The notes beneath the pieces were generated by a model. That model was not told the DNA's origin. It searched no databases and worked only from the letters and a program-made list of their open reading frames with translations. A DNA stretch of 64,000 nt, from assembly GCA_947568835.1 (NCBI GenBank), contig OX387610.1, positions 4,256,001-4,320,000 on the forward strand, written 5' to 3'. The DNA is from Protonemura montana. Taxonomy: Eukaryota; Arthropoda; Insecta; Plecoptera; Nemouridae. The position numbers and the translations under genes were made by a program. Below, piece after piece: positions 31,613 through 42,804 of the stretch (within the stretch, counting starts at the first letter, position 1; each line of letters begins with the position of its first letter).

Positions 31613-31944
31613 TTCCGGCCATTTTTAAAATGCTTGGTAATGAAGATAACTGCCAGTTAAGAACCCCAGTTATCTTTTTAACTAGACATCGTAGACTGGT
31701 CTTTGAAAAAGCAACTCGTTTTTCCTGTAAATCACGATATTTCAACGTTCCAAGAACTTTCGGAGTTTGGTGTTTGGTTTCTGGAAGGTAATTCCTTCCT
31801 TATTCAAACTATGACGAAGGCGCTCGTTCAAAGTGGTCAGTCGAAACCATATTTTCTTTCGTTGTGATGAAAATTGAATGCTTAAACTGCTTTTGGTACG
31901 TTACACATCTCATTACTAGAAGTTCTGTACCAACGGAGTTTTAC

Positions 31945-32021
31945 CAATCCTGAAAATCCGCCCACGAAGAACGTGATGGGCGGGTCGCCTCGGCCTTGAT
32001 ACTTGGCCTTGAGATCTGACG
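31945..32021 (-). CDS. Candidate internal coding exon of the large minus-strand gene
   Basis: A 77-bp exon. Upstream on the minus strand lies CTACTAAC, a consensus branchpoint, about 25 bases before the AG of CATCCTCGAG. Two bases complete a codon started in the previous exon, then come 25 codons (SDLKAKYQGRGDPPITFFVG then GFSGL) and a donor GTAAAA. The one-base entry fits the exit phase of 33232-33084. Coding is inferred from signals and phase. The peptide is not recognised. Confidence 0.55.
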
Positions 32022-32599
32022 CTCGAGGATGAGCGCAACGGTGCGTTAGTAGAATAGTGCGTGCACGCATTTGAGTGATGTGCAGGCCTCCTGGTGGCCG
32101 CAAGTCGTAGTTGAATAAATAACGGTGGCGAGGGAGTTATGAATCGCACGTTGGCTTGAAAACAGGGGGCGGTGATGACGTTTTGATGTGCTTTGTTTTT
32201 GCAGAGTTCGCTGATAGATGGCGTGGCGGTCGAGTTTGTGAATTTATTTGTTGGTGAGGCGGGTTAAAAAATCATCAGCGAAACGAGTCAGATGACGCCG
32301 AGGGCAAGACATGTGTCTTCCTTATTGTCTTGGTAGAAGATATTCGGTATAAAGGGGATGAAAAAAATGGAATAAATTGTTCTGCATATTTCTCATCCTA
32401 AGAAAAATCCTGTGTCTCTTTATTTATCTATAAAAAATAAGACAGTGTTTACAATAATTAAATTATTCTTTATGATTCAGGGTAATAATGCACTTGTTGA
32501 CCATTTCACCATTTCACCACCATTACACTATAAACGCCAATGTAAAGCTTTCATAGCGAAAAATGACTGCCAAACGGGTGCTTTACAGACTTAAATGAT

Positions 32600-32965
32600 G
32601 GATTCTTCTTGATGAAGTCACCGTCGTTTTGAATTTTAAGAAATCGAATTCAGTTATGTCTCACACATTACTCGCATTTGAGACTGGTTTATTCTCAATT
32701 ATTATCTATTTATGCTAAACTTAACGATTGATATACAGGTATCGGTACTTGAATTCATTTTAGGAGGAAAATCAATTTATTTAAAAATCGACAGCTATCC
32801 AAAAATATGGTTGACCATCGAGGTCTAGCTTACTGATCTATATTTTAATACTATTTGCTATTAATAATATTTATGATTATGGTTATTTATAGCGGTTTGT
32901 TTAAAAGGACGGTCGTAGGCGCTATCGGGTGGTGCCTACTGTAACCACTTGTAACAGCTCGTTTG
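32600..32965 (+). repeat. Dispersed repeat M9, copy 1
   Basis: Shares ATTACTCGCATTTGAGACTGG, a GATTGATA motif and AAAAGGACGGTCGTAGGCGC then GGTGCCTACTGTAACCACTT with about 47380-47605. Ends are not defined and no coding capacity is seen. Confidence 0.5.
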
Positions 32966-33083
32966 CTCAGCAGAAAGTTAAACATAACCGCTGGCCCTCT
33001 GGCTTTACCTATAAACTCAAAAGTGTCATTTTTGTTTAAAGTTCCCCAGAGTGGGGTGTTTCATATACGTGCGATTCACTCAC

Positions 33084-33232
33084 CCATCTTGTACTTGGCA
33101 TCTATCTGCGCCTGCAGAATGTTCAGTCCAGGCACCACGATGGAGGGCAGCGTGCGTGAACGCAGCAGTGGCGCCGGCCGCGAACAGACCGGCTTCACCT
33201 CGGGCACCACGCTGGCACATCCCCCTACGCCA
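33084..33232 (-). CDS. Internal coding exon of the large minus-strand gene (best supported)
   Basis: A 149-bp GC-rich block on the minus strand with strong borders: acceptor TTTCTTCTACAG and donor GTGAGT. The open frame of 49 codons includes CASVVPEVKPVCSRPAPLLR and SRTLPSIVVPGLNILQAQID then AKYKM. Codon usage is strongly G/C-ending, unlike the flanks. The segment RSRTLP fits the 14-3-3 mode-1 pattern (R-S-x-S/T-x-P). The other two minus frames give implausible peptides or stops, and plus-strand frames lack splice signals. It leaves one base, which the exon at 32021 completes. Protein family not recognised. Confidence 0.75.
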
Positions 33233-33534
33233 CTGTAGAAGAAAGACTGCGTTAGTGTGGGTCGGTAAAGCTCGTGTCATACTCGCGGACTATGACGTCT
33301 ATCAGGTGGATAGAGAGTATCGCCGACCAAAAATAATTTATTAGAGAGGAGCATAGGGCCGCAGATGGCCGATATGAAACACTTCGAGACTTAAAATTTC
33401 CACATTATCCATAAAATCATTTTCTTTCTTTTTGAATGACTTGGACTAAAATTTACTTTAGTCTTCGTTCCACCCTCATTCCCTCTTAAGAGGCCAGATC
33501 CACAAAGGAGAGCTTAAGTTTAATCTCGAAGGTT

Positions 33535-33735
33535 ACACTTGGCCGGTGGTCTCCTTGGTCTTCGACAGGAGTAGGCTACGTGCCAGCACCGGGTTTCCCC
33601 TCCTCCCTTCTAGGCTAGGTAAGATTCTCCCTCATCATCAACCACTTCATCACCGACGCCATTAGACCAATGTCACAAGCTCCTTATCAAAGCAGCGCGT
33701 CTTTAAACACAATAATCAATCAATTAAACCATTCC
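33535..33735 (+). mobile_element. 5S/Deu-type SINE, 5'-truncated
   Basis: Begins in the Deu-like block (GGCCGGTGGTCTCCTTGG, TTCGACAGGAGTAGGCTACG) and continues to a GCGCGTCTTTAAACACAATA tail with ATCA repeats. 5' truncation is typical of reverse-transcribed insertion. Confidence 0.8.
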
Positions 33736-33739
33736 AGTC

Positions 33740-34365
33740 AGAGGTGTATTTATTAATTTGTTCTTGTCGCCGATTCCATGCCGACAAAATTGATATTAAA
33801 CTTAAATTAAATTCCTGGCGCTGCTAACCAAATCAAAGAGCTCTCAATTGTAATTCTTCGCCGAAAGTAATTCGATAATCAGCAAGTAATTTGCAAGCGA
33901 CAACTCGTACAAGTTGGAGTCTTTTTTTTTTGTGTGCACCATTTCGAACGCGAAGAGAAATTGGCAAATCATTCGCGTGGCGAAGAAACAATGAAGCAAT
34001 TATCGAAACTTTCTCTCTGTGCACAGACAACGTGAATAAACTTGTGCGACTCTGTTTGCAGCCTCTGTCAAGGAACTCGCAGCAAAGAAACTTTTCTCGG
34101 AGAAATAGAGAATACAAGAGCACGGAGTCGCGGCAACGCGAACGAACGCGCAAAACCGCACGTGGTCCACAAAGTTGGCTGCCATTTGCAGTTTGTTCCT
34201 TGTGAAGGGTGATATTAACAAACTTACTTTGTCGCGTTGGCATGACTGTGGTGTTTACCTCACGCCCGGGAGTTGTCTGTGATTTAAACATTATTTTAAT
34301 TGACTTCCTTCGAAGTTGTTAATTAGCAAGAATACTAATTATTGCGGCTACAAATTACGCTGTTT
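33740..34365. other. Unique sequence, overlapping chance frames
   Basis: The longest non-repeat open frame of the window (152 codons, minus, 33833-34291) overlaps one of 104 codons on the plus strand. A strong minus donor (AAA then GTAAGT near 34229) might end a 49-bp exon at about 34278-34230, but its phase does not fit the exon at 33232. I do not call a gene. Confidence 0.3.
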
Positions 34366-34371
34366 TTAACT

Positions 34372-34988
34372 GGTCTGCACCAGGGCGGGTTTGAAACTTG
34401 CTCGATGATGTCATGCTCTCCACCGGGTTTGCACCAGCTCCGAGCGAGAGCGCTCCCATCCGAACACGTAGTCACAAGCTGTCAGTGCATTTATTTGTTT
34501 TTCAATTGCACTGTCGAAATTCCTGGAGCAAGAAAAGTGCACCGGGAGTGACCCGAGAGCGAGCAACTCTGCCAGTCGAACACGTGAAATTTGCACTGGG
34601 GCAGAGTCACATGCCCAGTCGAACACGTGAAAGTTGCACTGAGACAGAGTCACATGCCCAGTCGAACACGTGAAAGTTGCACTGGGGCAGAGTCACATGC
34701 CCAGTCGAACAAGTGAAAGTTGCACTGGGGCAGAGTCACATGCCCAGTCGAACAAGTGAAAGTTGCACTGGAACAGAGTCATATGCCCAGTTGAACACGT
34801 AAAAGTTGCACTGGGGCCGAGTCACATGCCCAGTCGAACACGTGAAAGTTGCACTGGGGCAGAGTCACATGCCCAGTCGAACACGTGAAAGTTGCACTGG
34901 GGCAGAGTCACATGCCTAGTCGAACACGTGAAAGTTGTATTGGGGCAGAGATCGCTCCAGGGGCGCACCGGGCAGCCAGTCGAATACG
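34372..34988 (-). mobile_element. Array-bearing element family M4, copy 3 (inverted)
   Basis: Reverse-orientation copy: right part first (CAGGGCGGGTTTGAAACTTG, CCGAGCGAGAGCGCTCCCAT, AAGTGCACCGGGAGTGACCC), then the array, then the left end (GCACCGGGCAGCCAGTCGAA). Having copies in both orientations with intact left and right parts supports mobility over local duplication. Confidence 0.75.
34575..34945 (-). repeat. 43-bp minisatellite, about 9 copies
   Basis: Reverse complement of the unit at 4264 and 21270 (AGTCGAACACGTGAAAGTTG, CACTGGGGCAGAGTCACATG, CCC). CACGTG is kept in most units; two units have CAAGTG. Confidence 0.95.
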
Positions 34989-34989
34989 A

Positions 34990-35700
34990 TACAAGTGTAT
35001 GGCGTGGCATTATTGCCACGTGCTTATGGAATTTTTGTATTTCGAGATATTTTCTTATAAACGTTTGAAAATTTGGAAGGCATTATTTTATTCTTTCCCA
35101 ACGTACTACTCCAAATCGAAATATTTTTCGCAATATTTTAGTATTCCATTTATTTAAGAAAATGAATAAGTTAATCCTGTGAAAATAAATTTGAGCAGAT
35201 GATATCTGGTGTCTATATTATCTGCTTCCTGCAAGTCCTGGTTATTTCTGCAAAATTTTGTACAGTAATGGAAATATATCAAGTCGAACATTTTTAGGCC
35301 CGTCGCTCATTCCCAGGGAGGAATTTGATTTCAGCTTTAATTAAAATATTTTTATTCAAGGCTCGCAACGAAAAACCTAAGCCATCCCCGCCCCCTCCTA
35401 ACGCCCACCTAGCCCTGAAATCCCGTTACTGAAATTGAGCCGTCCCTTGGTTGCGCGGGAAAAAAAGCTACACGCATAACAATTTTAATGGTCGCTAGAA
35501 ATTGAAACCCGAGCTAAACTCATCGAGGCGGCCGTGGGTGGCGGAACTAGGTGGCGGGGCGCAAGGGCTAAAACAGGCGCACCCAAAATGCCAAGCAAAT
35601 ACAATTGACAGCAGCGCCATTTTCATCGCACGAAAGCGACTCTTGATGTCAATGATAATCATCGAGATAAATTGGGTGGTAGTTATGATTCTTGTTCTTG
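34990..35700. other. Unique sequence
   Basis: Moderately GC-rich at 35380-35560 but with no convincing splice-bounded frame. Confidence 0.35.
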
Positions 35701-35711
35701 TTTGAACACCA

Positions 35712-35900
35712 CTGCTCACTCAAAAAATTGGTGCCCAAACGGGGACACGAACCCCGATTTCCACCTGTCGCGGGCGTTGCTCTAACCAATTGAGCTACTT
35801 GGATTGAGAGGTATTTAAGAGGATTTTACGGATCTCCAAGAACTACGAGGCTGTAAATACTCACAGTCTCTCTGATTCTAGAGACTCTTAGCTAGCTTAC
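35712..35900 (-). mobile_element. tRNA-like SINE, full
   Basis: On the minus strand: body (CTAGAATCAGAGAGACTGTG), tRNA-like module 35804-35732 with an intact T arm (CGGGG, TTCGTGT, CCCCG), and a tail with ACCAATTTTTTGAGTGAG. The perfect T-arm pairing suggests this copy is closer to the source sequence than others. Confidence 0.75.
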
Positions 35901-35902
35901 CG

Positions 35903-35945
35903 GTAGGTATATATTGCAAGACAGCTGTGATTGCAGCCATTTTAA
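35903..35945 (+). repeat. Single diverged copy of the 67-bp unit
   Basis: ATTGCAAGACAGCTGTGAT, then GCAGCCATTTTAATAAGTGG parallels the core of the 67-bp satellite (GCAAGACAGCTGTGTGG, then GGCCATTCTAACTGGTGG) found as arrays 1.1 kb and 5.4 kb downstream. It may be a remnant or the ancestral single unit. Confidence 0.5.
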
Positions 35946-35949
35946 TAAG

Positions 35950-37010
35950 TGGTTACAATTTCTTGTAGTGGTTTTCAAAAATGCCCCTACGCGGATGTGG
36001 GGGCGCTTTAACAGTTTTCTAGTGCAAGGTCATTTTATCGACCAATCATAGGCATTTTGAGACTTATTTGGCAAGACAATAGCTGTTTTAGAGCCACATT
36101 TTTGTTTAACACTTTCAGTCAAATTGAACAGAGTTCTGAGTGTAGTTTGGACATGACTAGATCTGAGACTGATTTACTGCAAAAACTAAATTAATTCTAA
36201 CTAAAATGCCAAAAAATGCTTAAGATTTTTATACAAAATCGGGTAAGCCAATAAATAGGCCTGGAGAGAATCAGCAATAAAAAAATTTCGAACATGCTCT
36301 CCTCATTTCCTGCTTTGCTTGCAAAATGTATAAAAAGATGACAATAAGTAACATAAATAATACACGACAAAATTTTTTTTTGTCGTAATGGACACTTGCT
36401 ATTCCGGGCCTACCAACTACGCCACTGGCTTTATTATGTGTTACTGTATTTCCATGTTATTTTCCTCAGTAAAGTGTTACCAGTTATTATAAACTTTTCA
36501 CGAATCCCGTCCACAGTTTGCGCCCGACGCGATACCAACCAAAGGGACCGGCCGTGTAATCGTTCCATTCAAACGCTTCTCGCCTCGTAGATTAGGGCGG
36601 GAAATTGCCGATCGCTACGTGCGGAAAAGCTGCCATTTAGTCAGACGGAAAAGCTGTTGGAAAAGCTGGCGAGGAATTCCGTTTGAAACGGAAACCCGAT
36701 TCGCCTTCGGCGCTTTTGTTCTTGACGATGCGCCGCCTTGATTAGTTTGATCTTTCGATGTTCAATTCCCGTTTGTTTGCATGGATAATAATGGAATCTG
36801 ACATTATCTGCTGTGAACAATCAAACCGTTTATTCGCCTGTCGAATATGTTTTGTCGGCTTCTTTGTACGCCTATGATATATTAATTAAACTAAAACGAG
36901 TTAAATCGTATTTCATTGAAAGATGAAACATACTTTTACATACCTAAGTAGCAAAAACATAGTAACATTGGTAACGAAGCATACGGGCGTACAAATAAAC
37001 ATGTTCTGAT
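35950..37010. other. Unique sequence
   Basis: A small palindrome TTCCGTTTGAAACGGAA lies at about 36677. The GC-richer block 36500-36740 has no clear exon borders. Confidence 0.35.
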
Positions 37011-37016
37011 TTAATT

Positions 37017-37662
37017 GCTCTTATGGGTTAATGTTGCAAGACAGCTGTGTGGTCGGTCATTCTAACTGGTGGACTTCACCATTGCTCTTATGGGTTAATG
37101 TTGCAAGACAGCTGTGTGGTCGGCCATTCTAACTGGTGGACTTCACCATTGCTCTTATGGGTTAATGTTGCAAGACAGCTGTGTGGTCGGTCATTCTAAC
37201 TGGTGGACTTCACCATTGCTCTTATGGGTTAATGTTACAAGACAGCTGTGTGGTCGGTCATTCTAACTGGTGACCATCACCATTGCTCTTATAAGTTAAT
37301 GTTACAAGACAGCTGTGTGGTCGGCCATTCTAACTGGTGGACTTCACCATTGTTTTTATGGGTTAATGTTGCAAGAAAGCTGTGTGGTCGACCATTCTAA
37401 TTGGTGGACTTCATCATTGCTCTTATGGGTTAATGTGGCAAGACTGCTGTGTGGTCGACCATTCTAACTGGTGGACTTCACCTTTGCTCTTATGGGTTAA
37501 AGTTGTAAGACAGCTGTGTGGTCGGCCATTCTAACTGGTGGACTTCACCATTGCTCTTATTGGTTAATGTTGCAAGACAGCTGTGTGATCGGCCATTCTA
37601 ACTGGTGGACTTCACCATTGCTCTTATGGGTTAATGTTGCAAGACAGCTGTGTGGTCAACGT
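37017..37662 (+). repeat. 67-bp minisatellite, about 10 copies
   Basis: The unit runs GCTCTTATGGGTTAATGTTG, CAAGACAGCTGTGTGGTCGG, TCATTCTAACTGGTGGACTT, CACCATT. A CAGCTG E-box is present in essentially every copy. Variants occur mainly at the GGTCGG/GGTCGA and GGTGGAC positions. Confidence 0.95.
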
Positions 37663-37664
37663 AC

Positions 37665-37980
37665 ATTTTATGCTGTGAAACGGTGAAATGTATTTAAATA
37701 CCGTTAAAAAAAAATTACGCCATTGATTGTTTTCCTTTCTTCCCACAAGTTTTTCACTCACCACAACAGTTGTTTAATTGTGAAGTCGTTTACACACAAA
37801 AAATATCTAGATATGTCTCAATCATTACTTCGGTAGTTGTCACCACCTCATATTTCTAAAACAAGTTAAAAGCATTGCTTTTATTGCAGCTGTAGCCACT
37901 AAAAAACGAACACAGTAAATATAGAAATCTTGCGAGACGTTAGAGAAATTTCTTCGTAACAATTCTTGAAGTCGGGTTAC
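37665..37980. other. Unique AT-rich sequence
   Basis: No feature recognised. Confidence 0.4.
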
Positions 37981-37996
37981 AAGGAGACTTTTCCAG

Positions 37997-38145
37997 ATGC
38001 AATTGTCGAGCGAGGTCTTCTTTCCTTGGCTCTGAAGTGCAGTTAACGGACAAGGAAGATGTTAAGGGCCGCGGAATGGCGATGATGACTTCTCCGAACG
38101 ATGCAGTAGAGTGTCAATGCCCCAAGGAGTGATAACGGTCAGCGA
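37997..38145 (+). other. Exon-like open segment, strand uncertain
   Basis: Plus: acceptor GACTTTTCCAG, then about 48 open codons (includes LGSEVQLTDKEDVKGRGMAM and SPNDAVECQCPKE) to a TGA, with frequent G in codon position 1. Minus: also open (HKLRSSSLTVITPWGIDTLL). I slightly prefer plus on codon pattern; neither is secure. Confidence 0.3.
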
Positions 38146-38149
38146 GGAA

Positions 38150-39285
38150 CTACGTAGTTTGTGTGCTTCACGGGGGTAACGGCGCTGTGAAGCTGGCCGA
38201 ATATTTGTACGTTTAAAAGCGATAATTTTGTACGTTTGCGTTGGATGAACAGGAAATTAGATAGGTGTTGATTTAAACATTAATCCAGCCAAGCTTTTTT
38301 TACTAAGCACTCAACAAAAAGTTACCAATTGCAATTTCCGTTCATGTTTTTTTTTTTTTTTTTTTCTTTTATAAAGAAGAACACGTTTGCAACGAAAACT
38401 GTAATTCAAAGACCTGCGGATCTAACTTATTTCAAAAATTTGCCAAAGCTGTGTCAGTTAGTGACTTTTTTCTGGTTATAAAATTTTCCAATCAATACAT
38501 TTTTGTTGTTGTAAGTATTGATTTACAAAATAAAACTTCAACGGATTGTTCCCAAAATAGCAGCTGGTCTAAGTTGAAAGATTTTGAATGAGTTCTGTAA
38601 ATTTCATTCAAATCGCTTCAACCGTTTGGCCAGTACCTATCACAAAGAGCAAAAAAACAAGTAAAAATTATTAGGTTCCCTTGTTATATTGTAAATCTAT
38701 TGTGGACTGGAACGGATTCAGATCGATGAAATATCTGTGATTGTTAAATTGAATATTCCCACCCACGCAACATAATCATAATTAACTCCCTAGCTTTCTC
38801 TCACACCAATCAAACTACGATCTATTGCACCCTTTATCAAAACGACACGATATTGAAAACTATTTTCCGATCCCTTGTTATTGCAGCCATGTGATATTAA
38901 CAATGTCCTAATCGACTCCAGACAAATACACCGTGTTTTACTCCAACAATTCCCATGATTGGATTCGGGATCGGGAGGTGATTCAAACTTCCCCGATGGC
39001 TGGATAAACTCGGCTTTTATAACGCGCGGTGACCTTTGACCCTTGAAAGTCGATAGTTTGTCCAACTTTTCACCCACTGGAAAATCAAAACGTGTGCAAC
39101 TAACACAGGAATCGCTATTTCGGACCAAAAAAAAAACTTAAAAAAGAAGGTTTAGACTCATGGAATTTATACTCATGTCTAGTGTATCTTTGATACTGTT
39201 CAGTAAATTTCAGCCAAATTCAAATGAAATTAGTGCCATTCCTTTCGCACGTAATCGACGCTTGATGTCAATGAAAATCATCAAT
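38150..39285. other. Unique sequence
   Basis: A T-run of about 20 lies near 38347. A short M1-like motif (TTTAGACTCATGG, then ACTCATGTCTAG) lies near 39152-39182. No gene recognised. Confidence 0.35.
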
Positions 39286-39289
39286 ATAA

Positions 39290-39370
39290 TAGGGTGGTAG
39301 TTGTGATGCTTTTTCGCGGTTGTTGCTCTAACCAATTGAGCTACTTGGTCATGTCGTTATTGTAGTAAAC
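39290..39370 (-). mobile_element. tRNA-like SINE, fragment
   Basis: Only the A-box half of the tRNA-like module is present (reverse of TAGCTCAATTGGTTAGAGCA) together with a short flank. Confidence 0.5.
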
Positions 39371-39976
39371 TTAGCTCTAAAGTATCATGTTTACTTATAA
39401 ACGCCGGAAAAATCCAGAAAATTATTTAAAAATGTAATAAAAAAAAAAAAAATATGTGGTCTATTTGCTAGGATTTATATTTTTTAATCAATGTATGGGT
39501 TCAACACACCAAGTCCACGCGTAACTATATCGATCATCCAATATCAAAATTCAATGCAGTATAGCAACGCAACCAAAGATACAATTTCCTTTCATTTCTT
39601 TTTGTTCAAGATTGGACTAATTTTTCAGAATACTATCTCTGACCGCATGGACCTCTTCTCGCATTGGCATTAGGAGTTTTTTTTTTAAGTTTTTTTTTGT
39701 AAACGAACATGCTTCCCACAATTTCCATATTTATTACAGTGTGTTTCAAATCCACCATCCATTAATCTCAAGTCGAATCAACCGCGCCACTTCTCAGCGT
39801 TCCTGCTTCGAGCTTCATGAAGTGTACGCAGTACATCATCCCCTCTCCCTTCTCTCCTCCCAGATATCAGCACCGGGAGCTGTCTGATCCCAAGTCGTTC
39901 ATTTCCCGCTTTCCTAGCTCGGCGAGTCCAGACTTTTCATGCGACAACCAGGACTTATAACTGAATCACGGCAACC

Positions 39977-40062
39977 AAGCTCTGATTTTAAATAACCTAG
40001 ATAGCGGTTGCCTTTGAGATACTTTGAAGCCAAGGCCGCCATCTTGAGAGTCCTTGATGTTG
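39977..40062 (+). mobile_element. Element family M3, left-end fragment
   Basis: TGATTTTAAATAACCTAGATAG, then GCCAAGGCCGCCATCTTGAG and AGTCCTTGATG. This is a left end without the tandem array, showing the ancestral single-copy state of the terminal motif. Confidence 0.65.
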
Positions 40063-40364
40063 AATAATAACCGAATTAAGTTTTGTTGTCTGTACGCTAT
40101 GTTTCAGACTGATTACCGCAGCAATCCTCCGTGTAATACGTTATAAGCCTTGCCTCAATCACTCTTAAGTCCTGACAAAATTTCATTTCAAAATTCTTTA
40201 ACCCCTTTTAGCTCAGCAATTCGTCCATACGCATTCAGCTTTACGCATTCAGCCTTACGCATCGCTTATAAATGTGTGTCCCCGTTACTTATCTACGCAT
40301 GACAAAATTGCAAGACCCGTAGCGACAAATTCCAGCACTAAGCAACGCCTACCATGAATGTCCG

Positions 40365-40625
40365 ACAACTGGACAGCTGTCTTCGATCCATTTAAAGCTG
40401 TCTTATTTCCATTAAAAACTGCCTTGTTTATATTTACAGCTTCCTAATCCAAAACCAACAGCTGTCTTATAATACTTGGCAGCCTTTTTCCCAATTACAG
40501 CTGTTTTAATTCCAATTGGTAGATGTTTTCTTCCAATTGGCAGCTGTCTTTCTATGCTTGGTAGCTGACATCTACCCAATCACAGCTGTCTTCTTCGCAT
40601 TGTCTTCTTTGGTGCTGTCATAAAA
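40365..40625 (+). repeat. Degenerate CAGCTGTCTT repeat
   Basis: The core CAGCTGTCTT recurs about every 25-35 bp in a T-rich context (for example ACAGCTGTCTTATAATAC, GCAGCTGTCTTTCTATGC, ACAGCTGTCTTCTTCGC). It may be an old decayed minisatellite. It contains repeated E-box CAGCTG motifs. Confidence 0.55.
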
Positions 40626-40642
40626 GCCTGCTTGGTAATTTA

Positions 40643-40727
40643 GAGGCGTCGTCGTCGTCGTCGGCTCGGGATCCGAGCTCTCCAAGCGAAAAGTGTTACA
40701 ATTCAAGGGATTCCTTCCTTGATTTCG
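40643..40727 (+). CDS. Weak candidate plus-strand exon
   Basis: After a TTTAG acceptor, an open frame begins EASSSSSARDPSSPSEKCYN (the serines come from a GTC trinucleotide run) and continues SRDSFLDF to a donor GTAAGC. The frame stays open to about 40845. The acceptor lacks a pyrimidine tract. Confidence 0.3.
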
Positions 40728-40849
40728 TAAGCAACGGGTCGTATAATTTGGTGCTGGCGCCTGGCGCCTGGTTTAGTCGGTCTCGTGTGGGGCTATGGAT
40801 TCGATTAAAGATTTCCTTGCTTCAACATTGGAGCCTGCTTTGATTTAGT

Positions 40850-41340
40850 ATAAAGCACCAGTAGAAGGAGTGTAGCAGAAGTAATAATTTACATCGAAAT
40901 AAAATTTGAGATCTGAAACTAGCGAAATGACCCACGTTGGATTCCAACGTCAAATCGGAAAATTATATAAGTGGTACATAGATGTTGAAATTTTGGGAAC
41001 CCCTGGCCAACACTATACAAACAAGCCCGAGGAAAAAATGTTTCTCAAATAATAAATGCTGACCAATTCAAGTTATGTTATTGATCGACGACAGTAATCT
41101 TTGTTGTTGTCAACAGGGTTGTGTGCTTTCACACCTAGCATTGATTTTGAGCCCGAGCGAATCGGAACAAGCGAGAACACAAACGACTTTCAAGTTGTTT
41201 GCCGTGCCATATTTTAAGGAAAAACAGTAAAAACGGAAAAGTGTTTCGCACGGAAAAATTCCATTACACGGTGTGCAATTATAGCGAACAAAAATACTTT
41301 CACTATGCACGAACCACGATAATATGGTCAGCTTGAACAA
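40850..41340. other. Unique AT-rich sequence
   Basis: No feature recognised. Confidence 0.4.
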
Positions 41341-41344
41341 TGAT

Positions 41345-42050
41345 TTTATTGGTTAATGTTGCAAGACAACTAAATGGTCGGCTATTCTAACTGGTAGACT
41401 TCACCATTGTTCTTATGGGTTATTGTTGCAAGACAGCTGTGTGGTCGGCCATTTTAACTGGAGGATTTCACCATTGCTCTTATGGGTTAATGTTGCAAGA
41501 CAGCTGTGTGGTCGGCCATTCTAACTGGTGGACTTCACCATTGCTCTTATGCGTTAATGTTGCAAGACAGCTGTGTGGTCGGCCATTTTAACTGGAGGAT
41601 TTCACCATTGCTCTTATGGGTTAATGTTGCAAGACAGCTGTGTGGTCGGCCATTCTAACTGGTGGACTTCACCGTTGCTCTTATGGTTTAATGTTGCAAG
41701 ACAGCTGTGTGGTCGGCCATTCTAACTGGTATACTTCACCATTGCTCTTATGGGTTAATGTTGCAAGACAGCTGTGTGGTCGACCATTCTAACTGGTGGA
41801 CTTAACCGTTGCTCTTATGGTTTAATGTTGCAAGACAGCTGAGTGGTCAGCCATTCTAACTGGTATACTTCACCATTGCTCTTATGCGTTAATGTTGCAA
41901 GACAGCTGTGTGGTCGGCCATTCTAACTGGTGGACTTAACCGTTGCTCTTATGGGTTAATGTTGCAAGACAGCTGTGTGGTCAGCCATTCTAACTGGTAT
42001 ACTTCACCATTGCTCTTATGCGTTAATGTTGCAAGACAGCTGTGTGGTCG
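41345..42050 (+). repeat. 67-bp minisatellite, second array, about 10-11 copies
   Basis: Same unit and orientation as 37017-37662, 3.7 kb away. Sub-variants alternate (GGTATACTTCACC with GGTGGACTTAACCGTTG), giving a partial two-unit (134-bp) periodicity in the second half. Confidence 0.95.
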
Positions 42051-42065
42051 GGCTATTTAGAATTG

Positions 42066-42240
42066 AGAGAACAGAGCGTTTAACGTGGGCTTGCCGCCTG
42101 CTCTGGCGTCTTTGCTATCAGATATCTTGAGCACACCAGCGAGTGAGACAAAACTAATCCACTTGGAGACTCGTTCCGGAGACAAACGGCCCGGCGACTG
42201 GATTTTCTTTGCAGGGGATTTATCCACAAGCCAGACTGCG
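42066..42240 (+). other. Exon-like open segment beside the 67-bp array
   Basis: A plus-strand frame reads LPPALASLLSDILSTPASET and SGDKRPGDWIFFAGDL; inside it lies a strong acceptor (GGATTTTCTTTGCAG). The minus strand is open as well. Composition is GC-rich. The 3' part runs into the TIR element that starts at 42246. Confidence 0.3.
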
Positions 42241-42245
42241 TGGCA

Positions 42246-42799
42246 CCAGTGGCGGAACCCAGGAGACTTATGCGATATCGCTTGTTTTTATTATGTTAAT
42301 TGTCAGCAGCTAGGATCACAAAATGAAACAATAAAACAATGATCACCACGAAAATGTGCACAGCCCATTACGAATTATAGGTATTTTAATCAGGTCTAGT
42401 CAGTAGGGTGAGGGTTAAGATGTATTCCTTTAATAGGTGATTATATGATATGAATACATTTTTAAATAATGTAAAATATGACTATTATAATCGTTAAGCC
42501 GGTGGTCTCATTGGTTTCTTATTGGAGTAAGCTATGTACAGCACCGGGCTTCTAAACTCCCCTTCTAATATTTTTTGTAACGCTAAAGAAATAAAAGAAG
42601 CAAGATAAACCCTGTTTGAAACTCAAATATCCAAGCCATGGAAATTTTAAATATATTGAGGGTATTTTCATTGCTTACCAAACATCTAGACTAATATAAA
42701 TACAGCAGTATTTTTTAAAACTTTGCAGTTTTGCAATAAAATCGCTACAATATCGGAATAACTATATCTTTCCTGTCTGTGCCCACATCCAGTCGTTCC
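42246..42799. mobile_element. TIR element M6 (hAT-like end)
   Basis: CAGTGGCGGAAC at the left is matched by GTTCCGCCACTG at the right, about 554 bp apart. The end resembles the CAGNGGCGGA type common in hAT elements. No 8-bp target duplication is visible. It carries a 5S/Deu SINE fragment inside (42498-42572). Confidence 0.45.
42498..42572 (+). mobile_element. 5S/Deu-type SINE, internal fragment
   Basis: A short diverged piece of the Deu-like block (GCCGGTGGTCTCATTGG, then CAGCACCGGGCTTCTAAAC). Confidence 0.5.
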
Positions 42800-42804
42800 G
42801 CCAC

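Noticed and set aside
33833..34291. 152-codon minus-strand frame
   Set aside because: Longest non-repeat frame, but with about 7,000 stop-to-stop intervals expected in AT-rich DNA of this size, one such frame is expected by chance; an equally open plus frame overlaps it and no domain is visible.
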